Origin: Streptomyces sp. MspMP-M5
GTDB taxonomy: Bacteria > Actinomycetota > Actinomycetes > Streptomycetales > Streptomycetaceae
Assembly (NCBI RefSeq): GCF_000373585.1
Contig: NZ_KB891877.1
Location: forward strand, 142,581-202,133
Reading direction: 5' to 3'
DNA length: 59,553 nt
The notes beneath the pieces were generated by a model that saw only the letters and a program-made list of their open reading frames with translations, had not been told where the DNA came from and did no database searches. Shown here one piece after another: positions 17,063 to 24,592 of the stretch. Both the position numbers and the translations under genes were made by a program. How positions within the stretch are numbered: position 1 is the first letter of the stretch; each line of letters starts with the position of its first letter.

Positions 17063-17160
17063 TCAGCCGGCGCCGGCATGAAGCCACGCGGGGACCGGCA
17101 GCAGCGGCCGAATGACCTGCCGCTCCGCGCCCGTCAGGCCGGAGCCGTACCATCGCACGC
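17063..17160 (-). pseudogene. IS5-family transposase N-terminal remnant
   Basis: The minus-strand frame reads VRWYGSGLTGAERQVIRPLL followed by PVPAWL. This is the start of IS5/IS112-type transposases of Streptomyces (LTDAEWERVRPLLPVPAWL-like, from memory). The frame stops after about ten more residues and no catalytic DDE core follows, so it is a decayed fragment. It sits right behind the TetX-like gene and suggests past IS activity in this accessory stretch. Confidence 0.5.
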
Positions 17161-17529
17161 GGTCCGGCCCGTCCGCCGCGTTGCCGGACCTGTGCGCGTG
17201 ACAGTCACCCGCCGGAGACGGCGCGTTGGACTCCAGGGACGCGAGCGCGAAGGACTGCGGCACAGGGCCTCCTGGGGTTGCTCGGTTGGGATCGCAACCT
17301 CGAGATCCCAGGAGGCCCTGCCGTTATGCCCCACCTTCTTCATCCCCCAGCCCGAGGACGCTCTGCGGCCACTGCGCGACCCGGCTGCGGCCGACGACGA
17401 CCCGGACGACGAGCAGCCGCAGCCGTGCGCGGCGAGCCGGATACACGGCCCGCTGCCCGCCCCCCTGGCGCAACCCTGCACGCCGTGGCGGGCCGCCGCC
17501 CAGACGCGACGAACTCCTGCGGACGCGGC
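17161..17529. other. Gene-free stretch with a large hairpin
   Basis: No gene is supported between the IS remnant and the SnoaL-like gene. The stretch contains a 14-bp perfect inverted repeat (CAGGGCCTCCTGGG at 17263-17276 with its complement at 17307-17320), and inside its 30-nt loop a second 6-bp stem (GGTTGC/GCAACC). The two-arm structure could be an IS end or a terminator for the TetX-like gene. Confidence 0.5.
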
Positions 17530-17922
17530 CTATCGAGCACTGCCGAGATTGCGATCGTCGTCGGAGCCCTTGAGCAGCAAGGTGGTCTCCTCGATGCGGT
17601 TGAACCGGCCGTCGGGTGCGAGGTCGGCGAACACATAGACCTCCATGGTCACGGTCGAGCCGTCCTTCTTCGTGATGTGGCAGGTGTGCCGGTCGGCGTA
17701 CTTGCCGCCGTCGTACAGCTCCTCATGGACGTCGACCCGGGCGTCGGCGACGAGCGTCCGCAGGTGGCTGATGTGCTCGACGAACTCGGCGCGGTCGGCC
17801 CACTCACCGTCCGTGCGCTGGCGGTACTCGGGGGTGAAGTGGCGGTCGACAGCCTCCTCCAGAGTGATCGCGTCATTGAGGAGCAGGTCGGTGAGGGCGG
17901 CCTTGATGCCGGTACGGGACAT
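17530..17922 (-). CDS. SnoaL/NTF2-like small protein
   Basis: A 130-residue protein with the cone-shaped alpha+beta NTF2 pattern. A helical N-terminus (EEAVDRHFTPEYRQRTDG) is followed by antiparallel strands carrying the motif HTCHITKKDG and VEVYVF-like segments. SnoaL-like proteins include polyketide cyclases, epoxide hydrolases and carriers of small hydrophobic ligands. No specific catalytic set can be assigned. Two palindromes that match those at the MarR gene (21077) lie just upstream, at 17948 and 17988, so this gene is probably a target of that MarR repressor despite the 3.1-kb separation. Confidence 0.75.
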   Translation of the reverse strand: MSRTGIKAALTDLLLNDAITLEEAVDRHFTPEYRQRTDGEWADRAEFVEHISHLRTLVADARVDVHEELYDGGKYADRHTCHITKKDGSTVTMEVYVFADLAPDGRFNRIEETTLLLKGSDDDRNLGSAR

Positions 17923-17947
17923 GGGAGTCCTTTCAGAGATCCAGTAA

Positions 17948-17966
17948 TGCGTGCGCTACGCACGCA
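17948..17966. promoter_or_regulatory. MarR-type operator 1 before SnoaL-like gene
   Basis: TGCGTGCGCTACGCACGCA is a perfect palindrome of two 8-bp arms with a 3-base spacer, 26 bases before the SnoaL-like start. The right arm is repeated exactly at the MarR gene promoter (21532-21550), linking the two genes in one regulon. Confidence 0.75.
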
Positions 17967-17987
17967 ACTCCTTTACCGTAGCAGTAT

Positions 17988-18006
17988 TGCGTGCGAAGCA
18001 CACGCT
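17988..18006. promoter_or_regulatory. MarR-type operator 2 before SnoaL-like gene
   Basis: TGCGTGCGAAGCACACGCT repeats the left arm of the first site exactly, with a degenerate right arm, 40 bases further upstream. Paired sites also occur at the MarR gene. Confidence 0.65.
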
Positions 18007-18443
18007 TTTGGGGAGAGGAAGAGGCCACGCCCGCCCGGACCGGCGCTGACTGGGTTCGTTGGCAGCGGACAGCCGCCCTGGAGGACGCCGCACCCGGCCG
18101 GTGATCACCGTCGCGCCGAAATTTGTCCGACGCCGGCGATCTCCGAGGTCAAACGTCGTTGGCTGCGGCTCTTGCAGGGGGCGGCGATTCGAGGACGCGC
18201 GGCGATCACGAGCCATGCCGTACTCACTGCGGTCGCGTTTCTTCAGGCCCGGCTCGCGAGGCGGCCTGCCGGGACAATCCACCGTCGCACACCCGAGAGC
18301 GCCGACCGGCCACGTGCTCCGGCCGGCTTGCAAGCGGCGCCGTACTCCGCTTTGTGCGGGACCGCTGGAGCTGACCGAGGCAACGCCGGACGTCTGCCCA
18401 GCGGGGCCTGTTCTCCAGGACCGCCAGATGACTGGCCCCTCGG
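18007..18443. other. Gene-free stretch between operators and TetR gene
   Basis: I can support no gene in these 437 bases. A plus-strand frame of about 130 residues is Arg-rich with no family resemblance. At its right edge a 17-bp segment (AGATGACTGGCCCCTCG) is duplicated at 18426-18442 and 18445-18461, straddling the stop of the next gene. Confidence 0.45.
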
Positions 18444-18461
18444 CTAGATGACTGGCCCCTC
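18426..18461. repeat. 17-bp tandem duplication across a stop codon
   Basis: AGATGACTGGCCCCTCG occurs twice, three bases apart (18426-18442 and 18445-18461). The second copy encodes the last residues of the TetR gene and the first lies just past its stop. It looks like a small replication-slippage or recombination scar. Confidence 0.85.
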
Positions 18462-19055
18462 GACCCGGGGAAGGCCGGCGATGATCAGGTCGAGGGCGAA
18501 TTCGAAGCGCTGGTCGAAGTTGTCGGGGCCGACGTACGGCAGGGCCGCGGTCAGGGCCGGGTAGGTACCGGCCGGGACCTGGTCCGGGAGGAGGGCCGGT
18601 GCGACCGCCTGAGCGGCCTGCTGTTCCTGGGTCAGGCCCAGGGTCAGGTAGAAGATCGACCAGTGGGTCCACGCGGCCGTGCGCGGCGAGTGGCCGGCCG
18701 CCAGCAAGGTGGCGATCACGGTGTCGGCAAAGCGCAGCGTGCGGGGCTCGGCGGTGAAGACGCCCGCGACCATTCTGGCGGCGTCGCGGTGGGAGAGCAG
18801 CGCCGCGCGGCAGCGGCGGCTCAGTTCCTTGAGCCGGTCGGGGAACGCCTCGGGCAGCGGCTCGTCGAGACAGTGCGCGAGGAGTTCGTCGGAGGCAAGT
18901 TCGAGCAGGCGGCCCTTGCTGGAGGCGTGCCAGCGGACGGTGTTGTGCTGCACCCCGAGCCGGGCCGCGACGGCGCGCATGGTCACGCCGTCCAGTCCGT
19001 GTTCGTCGAGGACCGCCAGCGTGGCGGCGACGATCTCGTCCCGTGTCGTACCCAT
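18444..19055 (-). CDS. TetR-family regulator of the aromatic hydroxylase module
   Basis: A 203-residue TetR-family repressor of the class whose C-terminal domain is TetR_C-like. The helix-turn-helix is in the first 50 residues (RDEIVAATLAVLDEHG, then MRAVAARLGVQHNTVRWHASSKG). Start ATG 19055 follows a GGGAAGG; an earlier in-frame GTG at 19085 would overlap the operator region and is less likely. It is divergent from the FAD hydroxylase at 19161, and two copies of TTGTCCAATGGAYAA lie between them. It should repress both genes until an aromatic effector binds. Confidence 0.87.
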   Translation of the reverse strand: MGTTRDEIVAATLAVLDEHGLDGVTMRAVAARLGVQHNTVRWHASSKGRLLELASDELLAHCLDEPLPEAFPDRLKELSRRCRAALLSHRDAARMVAGVFTAEPRTLRFADTVIATLLAAGHSPRTAAWTHWSIFYLTLGLTQEQQAAQAVAPALLPDQVPAGTYPALTAALPYVGPDNFDQRFEFALDLIIAGLPRVEGPVI

Positions 19056-19090
19056 CCGATGCGCCTTCCCGGTCGGCTTCCGCACCCCTG

Positions 19091-19105
19091 TTGTCCAATG
19101 GACAA
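19091..19105. promoter_or_regulatory. TetR operator 1 (perfect palindrome)
   Basis: TTGTCCAATGGACAA is a perfect 7-1-7 palindrome in the divergent promoter between the TetR and hydroxylase genes. It is repeated 34 bases downstream with one change. Confidence 0.8.
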
Positions 19106-19124
19106 TCCTAGGGCATGCTCATTC

Positions 19125-19139
19125 TTGTCCAATGGATAA
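19125..19139. promoter_or_regulatory. TetR operator 2
   Basis: TTGTCCAATGGATAA differs from the first operator at one base. It lies 21 bases before the hydroxylase start, where binding would block transcription or initiation. Confidence 0.8.
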
Positions 19140-19160
19140 GAGTGAGAAGGAGTGGTTGTC

Positions 19161-20633
19161 ATGCTCGACGTGCTCATCGCCGGGGCCGGCCCGGTGGGGC
19201 TCTGGCTCGCCGCGGAGTTGCGCCTGCACGGGGTGGAGGTGACCGTCGTGGAACGCCGGGCGGCACCGGACGGACGGTCGCGCGCGGTCGGCATGCAGGC
19301 CGGCACGCTGGACACCTTCGCCACCCGCGGACTCGCGGAACGGTTCATCGAACGCGGCACCCCGGTGCCGACCGGCCACTTCGGCGCGGCGGCCACCCGG
19401 CTGGACTTCTCCACAGTCGGGGCGGTGCACCCGTTCATGCTGGCGCTCGGTCAGTCCGTCACCGAACGGCTCCTGGAGGAGCACGCGACTGCCGTGGGTG
19501 CCCGGGTCCTGCGCGGGCAGGAGGTCGTCTCGCTCACCCAGGGACCGGACGGCGTCGAGGTGGTGATCCGGGTCGGCACCACGCACCGGACCGTGCAGGC
19601 CCGCTGGGTGGTGGGCTGCGACGGCACCCGCAGCGCCGTGCGCCAGGCGGCCGGCATCGACTTCCCCGGTCAGGACACCACGCTGACCGGGTGGCTCGCC
19701 GACGTCGAACTCGACGATCCGCCCACCGCGCCGCTCGCCGCCACCGGGCCGGCCGGTTCGTTCCTGGCGGCCCCGATCGGGGACGGCGTCCACCGGCTGG
19801 CGGGCCTCTCCACGGCAACCATGCACCGTGACACCGGCGAACCGCTGACCCTGGAGGAGGTGCGCGAGCAGACCCGGGCGCTGCTGGGACGGGACCTCGG
19901 CATCCGCAACCCCCGGTGGCTGTCGCGCTACGGCAACGCCACCCGTCAGGCCGCGCGGTACCGGGCCGGACGGGTGCTGGTGGCCGGGGACGCGGCGCAC
20001 ATGTTCTTCCCGGCCGGTGGGCAGGGCATGAACCTCGGCATCCAGGACGCCACCAACCTGGGCTGGAAGCTGGCCGCCACCCTCCAGGGCCGGGCACCCG
20101 AGGGACTGCTCGACAGCTACGACACGGAGCGCCGGCCGGCCGCCCGTGCCGTCATCGACAACACCCGCGCGCAACTCGCCCTGTTCGCGGCGGCGAGCCC
20201 GGAGCAGATCGCGCTGCGCGAGGTCTGGTCCGCCGCGCTGGCCGAACCGCAGACCAACCGCCAGTGGGCCCGCCGGATCGCCGGCTTCGACGACCCGCTC
20301 CCCGCCGACACCGCACCCGGCGCGCACCCTCTGAAGGGCACGCGACTGGCCGGCCTCGCCCTGGACACGGCCGACGCACCCACCGCCCACCCGCTGATGC
20401 ACCACGGCCGGCCGCTGTTGCTGGACCTCGGCGGGACACGGACGCCGTGTTCCGCAGGCGGCCTGGAACAGCGGACGGTCACCGTCAACACCGAAGCGAC
20501 GGATCCGATCTGGCGAGACGTCACCGCGGTGCTGATCCGGCCGGACGCCCGGATCGCCTGGGCCAGCACCGACACCGACCCGCAGCGCCGGGCCGCGGAC
20601 TGCTTCACCGCCCTGCGCACCCTGTGCCGCTGA
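19161..20633 (+). CDS. FAD-dependent aromatic hydroxylase (PheA/TfdB, rifampicin monooxygenase-like)
   Basis: A 490-residue class A flavin monooxygenase. FAD motifs are GAGPVGL (8-14), WVVGCDGTRSAVRQ in the middle and VAGDAAHMFFPAGGQGMN near residue 280. The C-terminal 110 residues form the thioredoxin-like domain typical of the phenol hydroxylase/TfdB group, which includes polyketide hydroxylases and the rifampicin monooxygenase Rox. Start ATG 19161 is eight bases after AAGGAG. It is divergent from a TetR repressor with two clear operators, so it is probably substrate-induced. Detoxification of an aromatic antibiotic is plausible, but no biosynthetic cluster is present to prove it. Confidence 0.85.
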   Translation: MLDVLIAGAGPVGLWLAAELRLHGVEVTVVERRAAPDGRSRAVGMQAGTLDTFATRGLAERFIERGTPVPTGHFGAAATRLDFSTVGAVHPFMLALGQSVTERLLEEHATAVGARVLRGQEVVSLTQGPDGVEVVIRVGTTHRTVQARWVVGCDGTRSAVRQAAGIDFPGQDTTLTGWLADVELDDPPTAPLAATGPAGSFLAAPIGDGVHRLAGLSTATMHRDTGEPLTLEEVREQTRALLGRDLGIRNPRWLSRYGNATRQAARYRAGRVLVAGDAAHMFFPAGGQGMNLGIQDATNLGWKLAATLQGRAPEGLLDSYDTERRPAARAVIDNTRAQLALFAAASPEQIALREVWSAALAEPQTNRQWARRIAGFDDPLPADTAPGAHPLKGTRLAGLALDTADAPTAHPLMHHGRPLLLDLGGTRTPCSAGGLEQRTVTVNTEATDPIWRDVTAVLIRPDARIAWASTDTDPQRRAADCFTALRTLCR

Positions 20634-21076
20634 GCGCGCTCGGTGAGCCCACCCGGCGAACCCGCTCACCACCCCTCTCTCACGGACCAGCCGGATCGGC
20701 GCGCGACTCCCCCAGCCCCAGCCGGGGGCACCCCCGTCCATGCGTGCATCGCAAGGCAGGGTGATTGTCCCGTCCCCCATGATCTGGTCCGAAGTCAGGG
20801 CGAAGACCTGCGGAGACCAGATCGACTGAGACGGGTGACGCACCGAAATCCCAGCCGATCCGGACTGGTGCGTGCGGATGCGATGTGCCGTCTCCACCGG
20901 ATGGGCAGCCAGAGAATCGACGCCCGGATCTCGCTCGGACGCCGCATGGTCGAGCCGGGCGGGTGACGGGCATCCCGGTGTGCCGGTGCGGCGGCGAGGC
21001 GGCCGGGCGCAAGGCCCGCAACCCGGGCCGAGGCCGCCCCCGAGTGGGCGCGTCGGCGTCGGGTTCCGGTTCGGGA
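20634..21076. other. Intergenic region, no gene recognised
   Basis: No coding frame is supported in these 443 bases between a hydroxylase and a convergent MarR gene. A short stem at 20709-20728 (CCCCCAGC and GCCGGGGG), of a type common in Streptomyces gaps, may terminate the hydroxylase transcript. Confidence 0.45.
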
Positions 21077-21520
21077 TCAGGTGAAGGGGCCGTCGGTGAC
21101 GAAGCGCTGGAGATGGCGGGCGAAGGCGCGGGCCTCGCCGGGCGGCCAGGAGGCCAGGGACGCCTCGATGTGCGCGGCGAGACGGTGCCGGGTGGTGTCC
21201 ACGGTCTGCTGCCCGGCCTCGGTCAGGGCGAGCAGGGTGGCACGCCGGTCGCCGGGGTCGGGTTCCCGGCGCAGGAGGCCGGCGGCCTCCAGGCGGGTGG
21301 CGCGGCGGGTGACGCCGGAGCGGTCCAGACCGACCTCGCCGGCGAGGTCGGCGGCGCTGCACGGGCCGGTGCGGGCCAACCCGCTGAGGACGGGGTAGGT
21401 GACCTCGTCCACGGCCTCGCCCAGGCCCTCAGTCAGGCGTTGGTACAGCTGCGTCCGGGTGTCGCGCTTGAGCAGCGCTGCCAGCGCGTCGGCGATCTCG
21501 TGCCCTACATCGTTCGGCAT
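21077..21520 (-). CDS. MarR-family regulator
   Basis: A 147-residue MarR-type winged-helix protein. The DNA-binding core is CSAADLAGEVGLDRSGVTRR at about residues 53-72, with the wing in LLRREPDPGDRRATLLALT. N- and C-terminal helices form the dimer interface. Two copies of a TGCGTGCG-N3-CGCACGCA-type palindrome sit just upstream (21532-21584). Two more precede the SnoaL-like gene at 17922, so a small regulon of self plus SnoaL protein is predicted. MarR proteins of this kind usually respond to phenolic ligands, in keeping with the hydroxylases around it. Confidence 0.85.
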   Translation of the reverse strand: MPNDVGHEIADALAALLKRDTRTQLYQRLTEGLGEAVDEVTYPVLSGLARTGPCSAADLAGEVGLDRSGVTRRATRLEAAGLLRREPDPGDRRATLLALTEAGQQTVDTTRHRLAAHIEASLASWPPGEARAFARHLQRFVTDGPFT

Positions 21521-21531
21521 ACCCCCAGATT

Positions 21532-21550
21532 AGTGTGCGCGGCGCACGCA
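21532..21550. promoter_or_regulatory. MarR operator 1 at its own promoter
   Basis: AGTGTGCGCGGCGCACGCA has a right arm identical to the perfect palindrome at 17948 and 6 of 8 matching bases in the left arm. It is 12 bases before the MarR start, as expected for autorepression. Confidence 0.65.
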
Positions 21551-21565
21551 CAGAGCACCACAGAG

Positions 21566-21584
21566 TGCGTGCGCGACGCTCACC
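21566..21584. promoter_or_regulatory. MarR operator 2
   Basis: A TGCGTGCG arm followed by CGA and a degenerate right arm (CGCTCACC) lies 34 bases further upstream. The pair spacing resembles the 40 bases between the two sites at the SnoaL-like gene. Confidence 0.5.
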
Positions 21585-21837
21585 TGCGGACGGAGGGCGA
21601 CGCGGGCCTCCAGGACCGCTCCAGGGCGCCGTCAGCGGGGTCCGCGTCGGGAGCGGGGAACGTCGCGCCTGGTCGCCGAATTCCCGTAGCCGGCCGTCCG
21701 CCGGCTCAGGGGACCGACGGGGTGCTGGAGAACGGAATCGTCTCCGCCGTTTCCCAGGATTCTGGGTGGCGGTGGTGCCAAGGCATCGGTGCGGGCGGGC
21801 GCACGGTCCCGGGAGCCGGCCGGTGCCGCAGCGCCCG
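21585..21837. other. Gene-free stretch upstream of MarR gene
   Basis: Beyond the two MarR sites I see no gene, hairpin or repeat that I can name in the gap between the MarR gene and the convergently placed membrane protein gene. Confidence 0.4.
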
Positions 21838-22410
21838 CTAGAACCGCACGGTCGAAACGGTGTAAACGACCGGGTGCCCGGGTTCGTCGTAGCTCACCAC
21901 GATCCGCTGGGAGGGCTGCGGCGCCGGCCGGTCGATCGCGACGCCCCGCCAGGGCCAGTCCGCGCCGAAGTCCCAGCCGACCTCGGCGGCCCGGTCCGGC
22001 GGGATGGTGATCGCGCCCTGCTTGAGGGCGGCGGTGCTGGTGCCGATCGCGGCGAGGAACTTGTCCAGGCCCCAGTCGTTGGTCCGGAACTGCACGAACA
22101 GCGAGCTGGTCTTCCAGGAGTTGGTCTCGTAGTAGTAGACCGGCGTGGAGCCGATGGGCACCGGGACGTCGTAGATCCGCTGCTGCAGACGGGAGGGGAA
22201 GGCGTTGGTCAGGCCGGTGGCGGCGGCCTCGGCCTCTTTGTCCTCGCCGCTGTCGCGGCTCTGCACGGCCGAGATGACGAAGTAGCCGGCCGGGATCGTG
22301 ATCAGCAGGAAGACGATCAGGGCCAGGAGGAACGGGCGGCGGGGCCGGGTGCGCGGCGCGTCCACCGGCTGGAGTTCGTCGTGCATGGGCGAGGGGTCCG
22401 GTTCGGTCAT
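21838..22410 (-). CDS. Single-pass membrane protein of unknown function
   Basis: A 190-residue protein with a charged, Pro-rich cytoplasmic N-terminus (about 26 residues), one membrane segment (FLLALIVFLLITIPAGYFVI) and a 140-residue outer domain rich in aromatic residues. Only the family-like feature VYYYETNSWKTSSLFVQFR stands out, and I recognise no named domain. Its ATG overlaps the stop of the ROK kinase gene, so the two are co-translated. Conserved proteins of this layout are common in Streptomyces. Any role in sugar sensing or uptake is inferred from the neighbour only. Confidence 0.75.
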   Translation of the reverse strand: MTEPDPSPMHDELQPVDAPRTRPRRPFLLALIVFLLITIPAGYFVISAVQSRDSGEDKEAEAAATGLTNAFPSRLQQRIYDVPVPIGSTPVYYYETNSWKTSSLFVQFRTNDWGLDKFLAAIGTSTAALKQGAITIPPDRAAEVGWDFGADWPWRGVAIDRPAPQPSQRIVVSYDEPGHPVVYTVSTVRF

Positions 22411-23528
22411 CGGCGACCGGCCCGTTCGTAGCGCTCGTAGCGCTCCACGCGGCGGCGGTTGGCGCGCCGGAAGCGGCGGGCGATCAGCCGGGCGAGGTCG
22501 GCGGCGCCGACCATGCCGGCCTCGGGGCCCAGCTGGGCCTTGGCGATGGTGGCCTCGGGGCGGTAGCCGCGGCCGGTGAGATGGCGCCGGAAGGCGTCCC
22601 GGGCCGGGCTGATCAGCAGGTCGTCGGCGGCGCTGACGCCCCCGCCGATGACGAAGCAGGACGGGTCGAGGGCGGCGGCGAGGTTGGCGATGCCGACGCC
22701 GAGCCACTGGCCGATGTCCTGGAGGAGCTCGACGCACATCGCGTCGCCCTCCCGGGCCAGCTCGGTGATCAGCGGACCGGTGATGTCGCCGACCCGCCCG
22801 CCGACCCGCTCGATGATGTTGTACGCGACCGGGGAGTCGGCGGCGGCCAGCTCCCGGGCCTCGCGGACCAGGGCGTTGCCGGAGCTGTACTGCTCCCAGC
22901 AGCCGCGGTTGCCGCACGGGCAGCGGTGGCCGCCGGGGACCACCTGCATATGGCCGAACTCGCCGGCCACCCCGTACTTGCCGCGCTTTATCGCGCCGTC
23001 CTCCAGGATCGCGCCGCCGATGCCGGTGCCGAGCGTGATCATGACGAGGTGGTCCTGGCCGCGGCCGGCGCCGAACCGCCACTCCGCCCAGGCGGCGGTG
23101 TTGGCGTCGTTGTCGACCATGACCGGGACCGCGAGGCGTTCGGCGAGGCGGTCGCGCAGCGGCTCGTTGCGCCAGTTCAGGTGCGGGGCGAAGAGCACCC
23201 GGGAGCGGTCGGCGTCCACCCAGCCGGCCGCGCCGATGCCCACCGCGTGCACGTCGTGCCGGTCGGAGAGGTCCAGCACCAGCTCGGTGATGGTGTCCTC
23301 GACGACCTTGGGGCTCTTGGACTTGTCCGGCGTCTCGGTGCGGACCTTCTCCAGGATGGTGCCGTCGGCGTCGACGACGCCCGCCATGACCTTGGTGCCG
23401 CCGATGTCGATGCCGACGGTGGGCACCCGGGGCGCGGTCAGATGGGAGCGGCGCTCCCTGGCGCCGACGGTGCGGAGGACGGTGGCGCGGGCGGTGCCGC
23501 GGTAGGCCCGGTCGCGGTAGACGCTCAT
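22407..23528 (-). CDS. ROK-family sugar kinase (glucokinase-like)
   Basis: A 373-residue ROK-family protein. The ATP phosphate-binding motif is GIDIGGTKV (residues 39-47), the ROK signature includes VMVDNDANTAAWAEW and the catalytic Asp, and the zinc motif is C-x-C-G-x2-G-C in HRCPCGNRGCWE. It has no helix-turn-helix, so it is a kinase rather than a ROK repressor. The N-terminal 36 residues are an Arg-rich extension, and the C-terminus ends in repeated ERYERYER-like charge. It lies downstream of a sugar ABC importer after a 254-base gap and probably phosphorylates the imported sugar. Glucose is the default guess. Confidence 0.87.
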   Translation of the reverse strand: MSVYRDRAYRGTARATVLRTVGARERRSHLTAPRVPTVGIDIGGTKVMAGVVDADGTILEKVRTETPDKSKSPKVVEDTITELVLDLSDRHDVHAVGIGAAGWVDADRSRVLFAPHLNWRNEPLRDRLAERLAVPVMVDNDANTAAWAEWRFGAGRGQDHLVMITLGTGIGGAILEDGAIKRGKYGVAGEFGHMQVVPGGHRCPCGNRGCWEQYSSGNALVREARELAAADSPVAYNIIERVGGRVGDITGPLITELAREGDAMCVELLQDIGQWLGVGIANLAAALDPSCFVIGGGVSAADDLLISPARDAFRRHLTGRGYRPEATIAKAQLGPEAGMVGAADLARLIARRFRRANRRRVERYERYERAGRR

Positions 23529-23782
23529 CGGCTCACCCCTCGGACCTGGTCGCCGGTACGGCTGCCGGGGCGGCGGCCGGGACAGCCGTGGCGGCTGCCG
23601 TTACGGTCTCGACGGCTGCGTGCGCGCAAGAGTCGTCTCGTCCCTGCGGGTCTCGGGGAGGCCGGGGCCTCGGTGGATGGTCCGGTGCGATTGTGCATCA
23701 CCCGCGCTGTCCGGCGCACCGCGGTGCCGGGTGGCGCGCCCCGTACCGGCCGGGAGCCGGGGCCGGGGCGCGCCTCGGGCGT

Positions 23783-24592
23783 TCACTCCGGCCGGTGACC
23801 GCCGGGGAACTCCGCCGGGCCGCCGCGGGCCAGCTCGTGGCTGAGCTGCTCCAGCTCGCTGCCGCCCGCCATCTGCCGGGTCAGCTCCTCCAGCGCGATC
23901 TCCGACTTGAGGTGGCTGCCGGCCATGGTGCCGCGCTTGAGCAGGACGAAGCGCTCGCCGACCAGATAGGCATGGTGCGGGTTGTGGGTGATCAACACCA
24001 CGCCGAGGCCGGCGTCCCGGGCCGCCGCGACGTACTTGAGCACCACCCCGGACTGCTTGACGCCGAGCGCCGCGGTCGGCTCGTCCAGGACGAGGACCTT
24101 GGCGCCGAAGTAGACGGCGCGGGCGATGGCGACGCACTGCCGCTCGCCGCCGGAGAGGGTGCCGATGGGCTGGTCGACGTCGCGCAGGTCGATGCCCATC
24201 CGCAGCAGCTCGGAGCGGGTGGTCTCGCGCATGGTGCGCACGTCGAGCCGGCGGAACGGGCCGACGCCGGTGGTCGGCTCGGAGCCCAGGAAGAAGTTCC
24301 GCCACACCGGCATCAGCGGCACCACGGCCAGGTCCTGGTAGACGGTGGCGATACCGCGGTCCAGGGCCTCGCGCGGGGAGCCGAGCCGGGTCTCCTCGCC
24401 CTCGATGGTGAAGGTGCCGGCGTCATGCCGGTGCAGCCCCGCGATGATCTTGATGAGGGTGGACTTGCCGGCGCCGTTGTCGCCGAGGACGCAGGTGATC
24501 TCGCCCGCGTGCACCTCCAGTGACACGCCCGTCAGGGCCTTGACGCTGCCGTAGAACTTGCTGATGTCGCGGAGTTCGACGAGTGCGGTCAT
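23783..24592 (-). CDS. Sugar ABC transporter ATP-binding protein
   Basis: A 269-residue single ABC domain. Walker A is GDNGAGKST, the Q-loop VYQDLAVVP, the signature LSGGERQ, Walker [13 protein letters not shown], and the switch His is in [10 protein letters not shown]. Ribose-type (RbsA) importers usually have two fused ABC domains (about 500 residues). This one-domain form acts as a dimer, like FrcA-type proteins. It overlaps the permease gene by ATGA. It energises import with the permease and lipoprotein encoded upstream. Confidence 0.9.
   Translation of the reverse strand: MTALVELRDISKFYGSVKALTGVSLEVHAGEITCVLGDNGAGKSTLIKIIAGLHRHDAGTFTIEGEETRLGSPREALDRGIATVYQDLAVVPLMPVWRNFFLGSEPTTGVGPFRRLDVRTMRETTRSELLRMGIDLRDVDQPIGTLSGGERQCVAIARAVYFGAKVLVLDEPTAALGVKQSGVVLKYVAAARDAGLGVVLITHNPHHAYLVGERFVLLKRGTMAGSHLKSEIALEELTRQMAGGSELEQLSHELARGGPAEFPGGHRPE

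Noticed and set aside
18059..18451. A 130-codon plus-strand frame before the TetR gene
   Set aside because: It is Arg/Pro-rich, lacks a ribosome binding site and has no family resemblance.
15894..20633. The two monooxygenases considered as part of a biosynthetic gene cluster
   Set aside because: No polyketide, peptide or terpene synthase lies nearby, and each has its own divergent repressor, which fits detoxification better.
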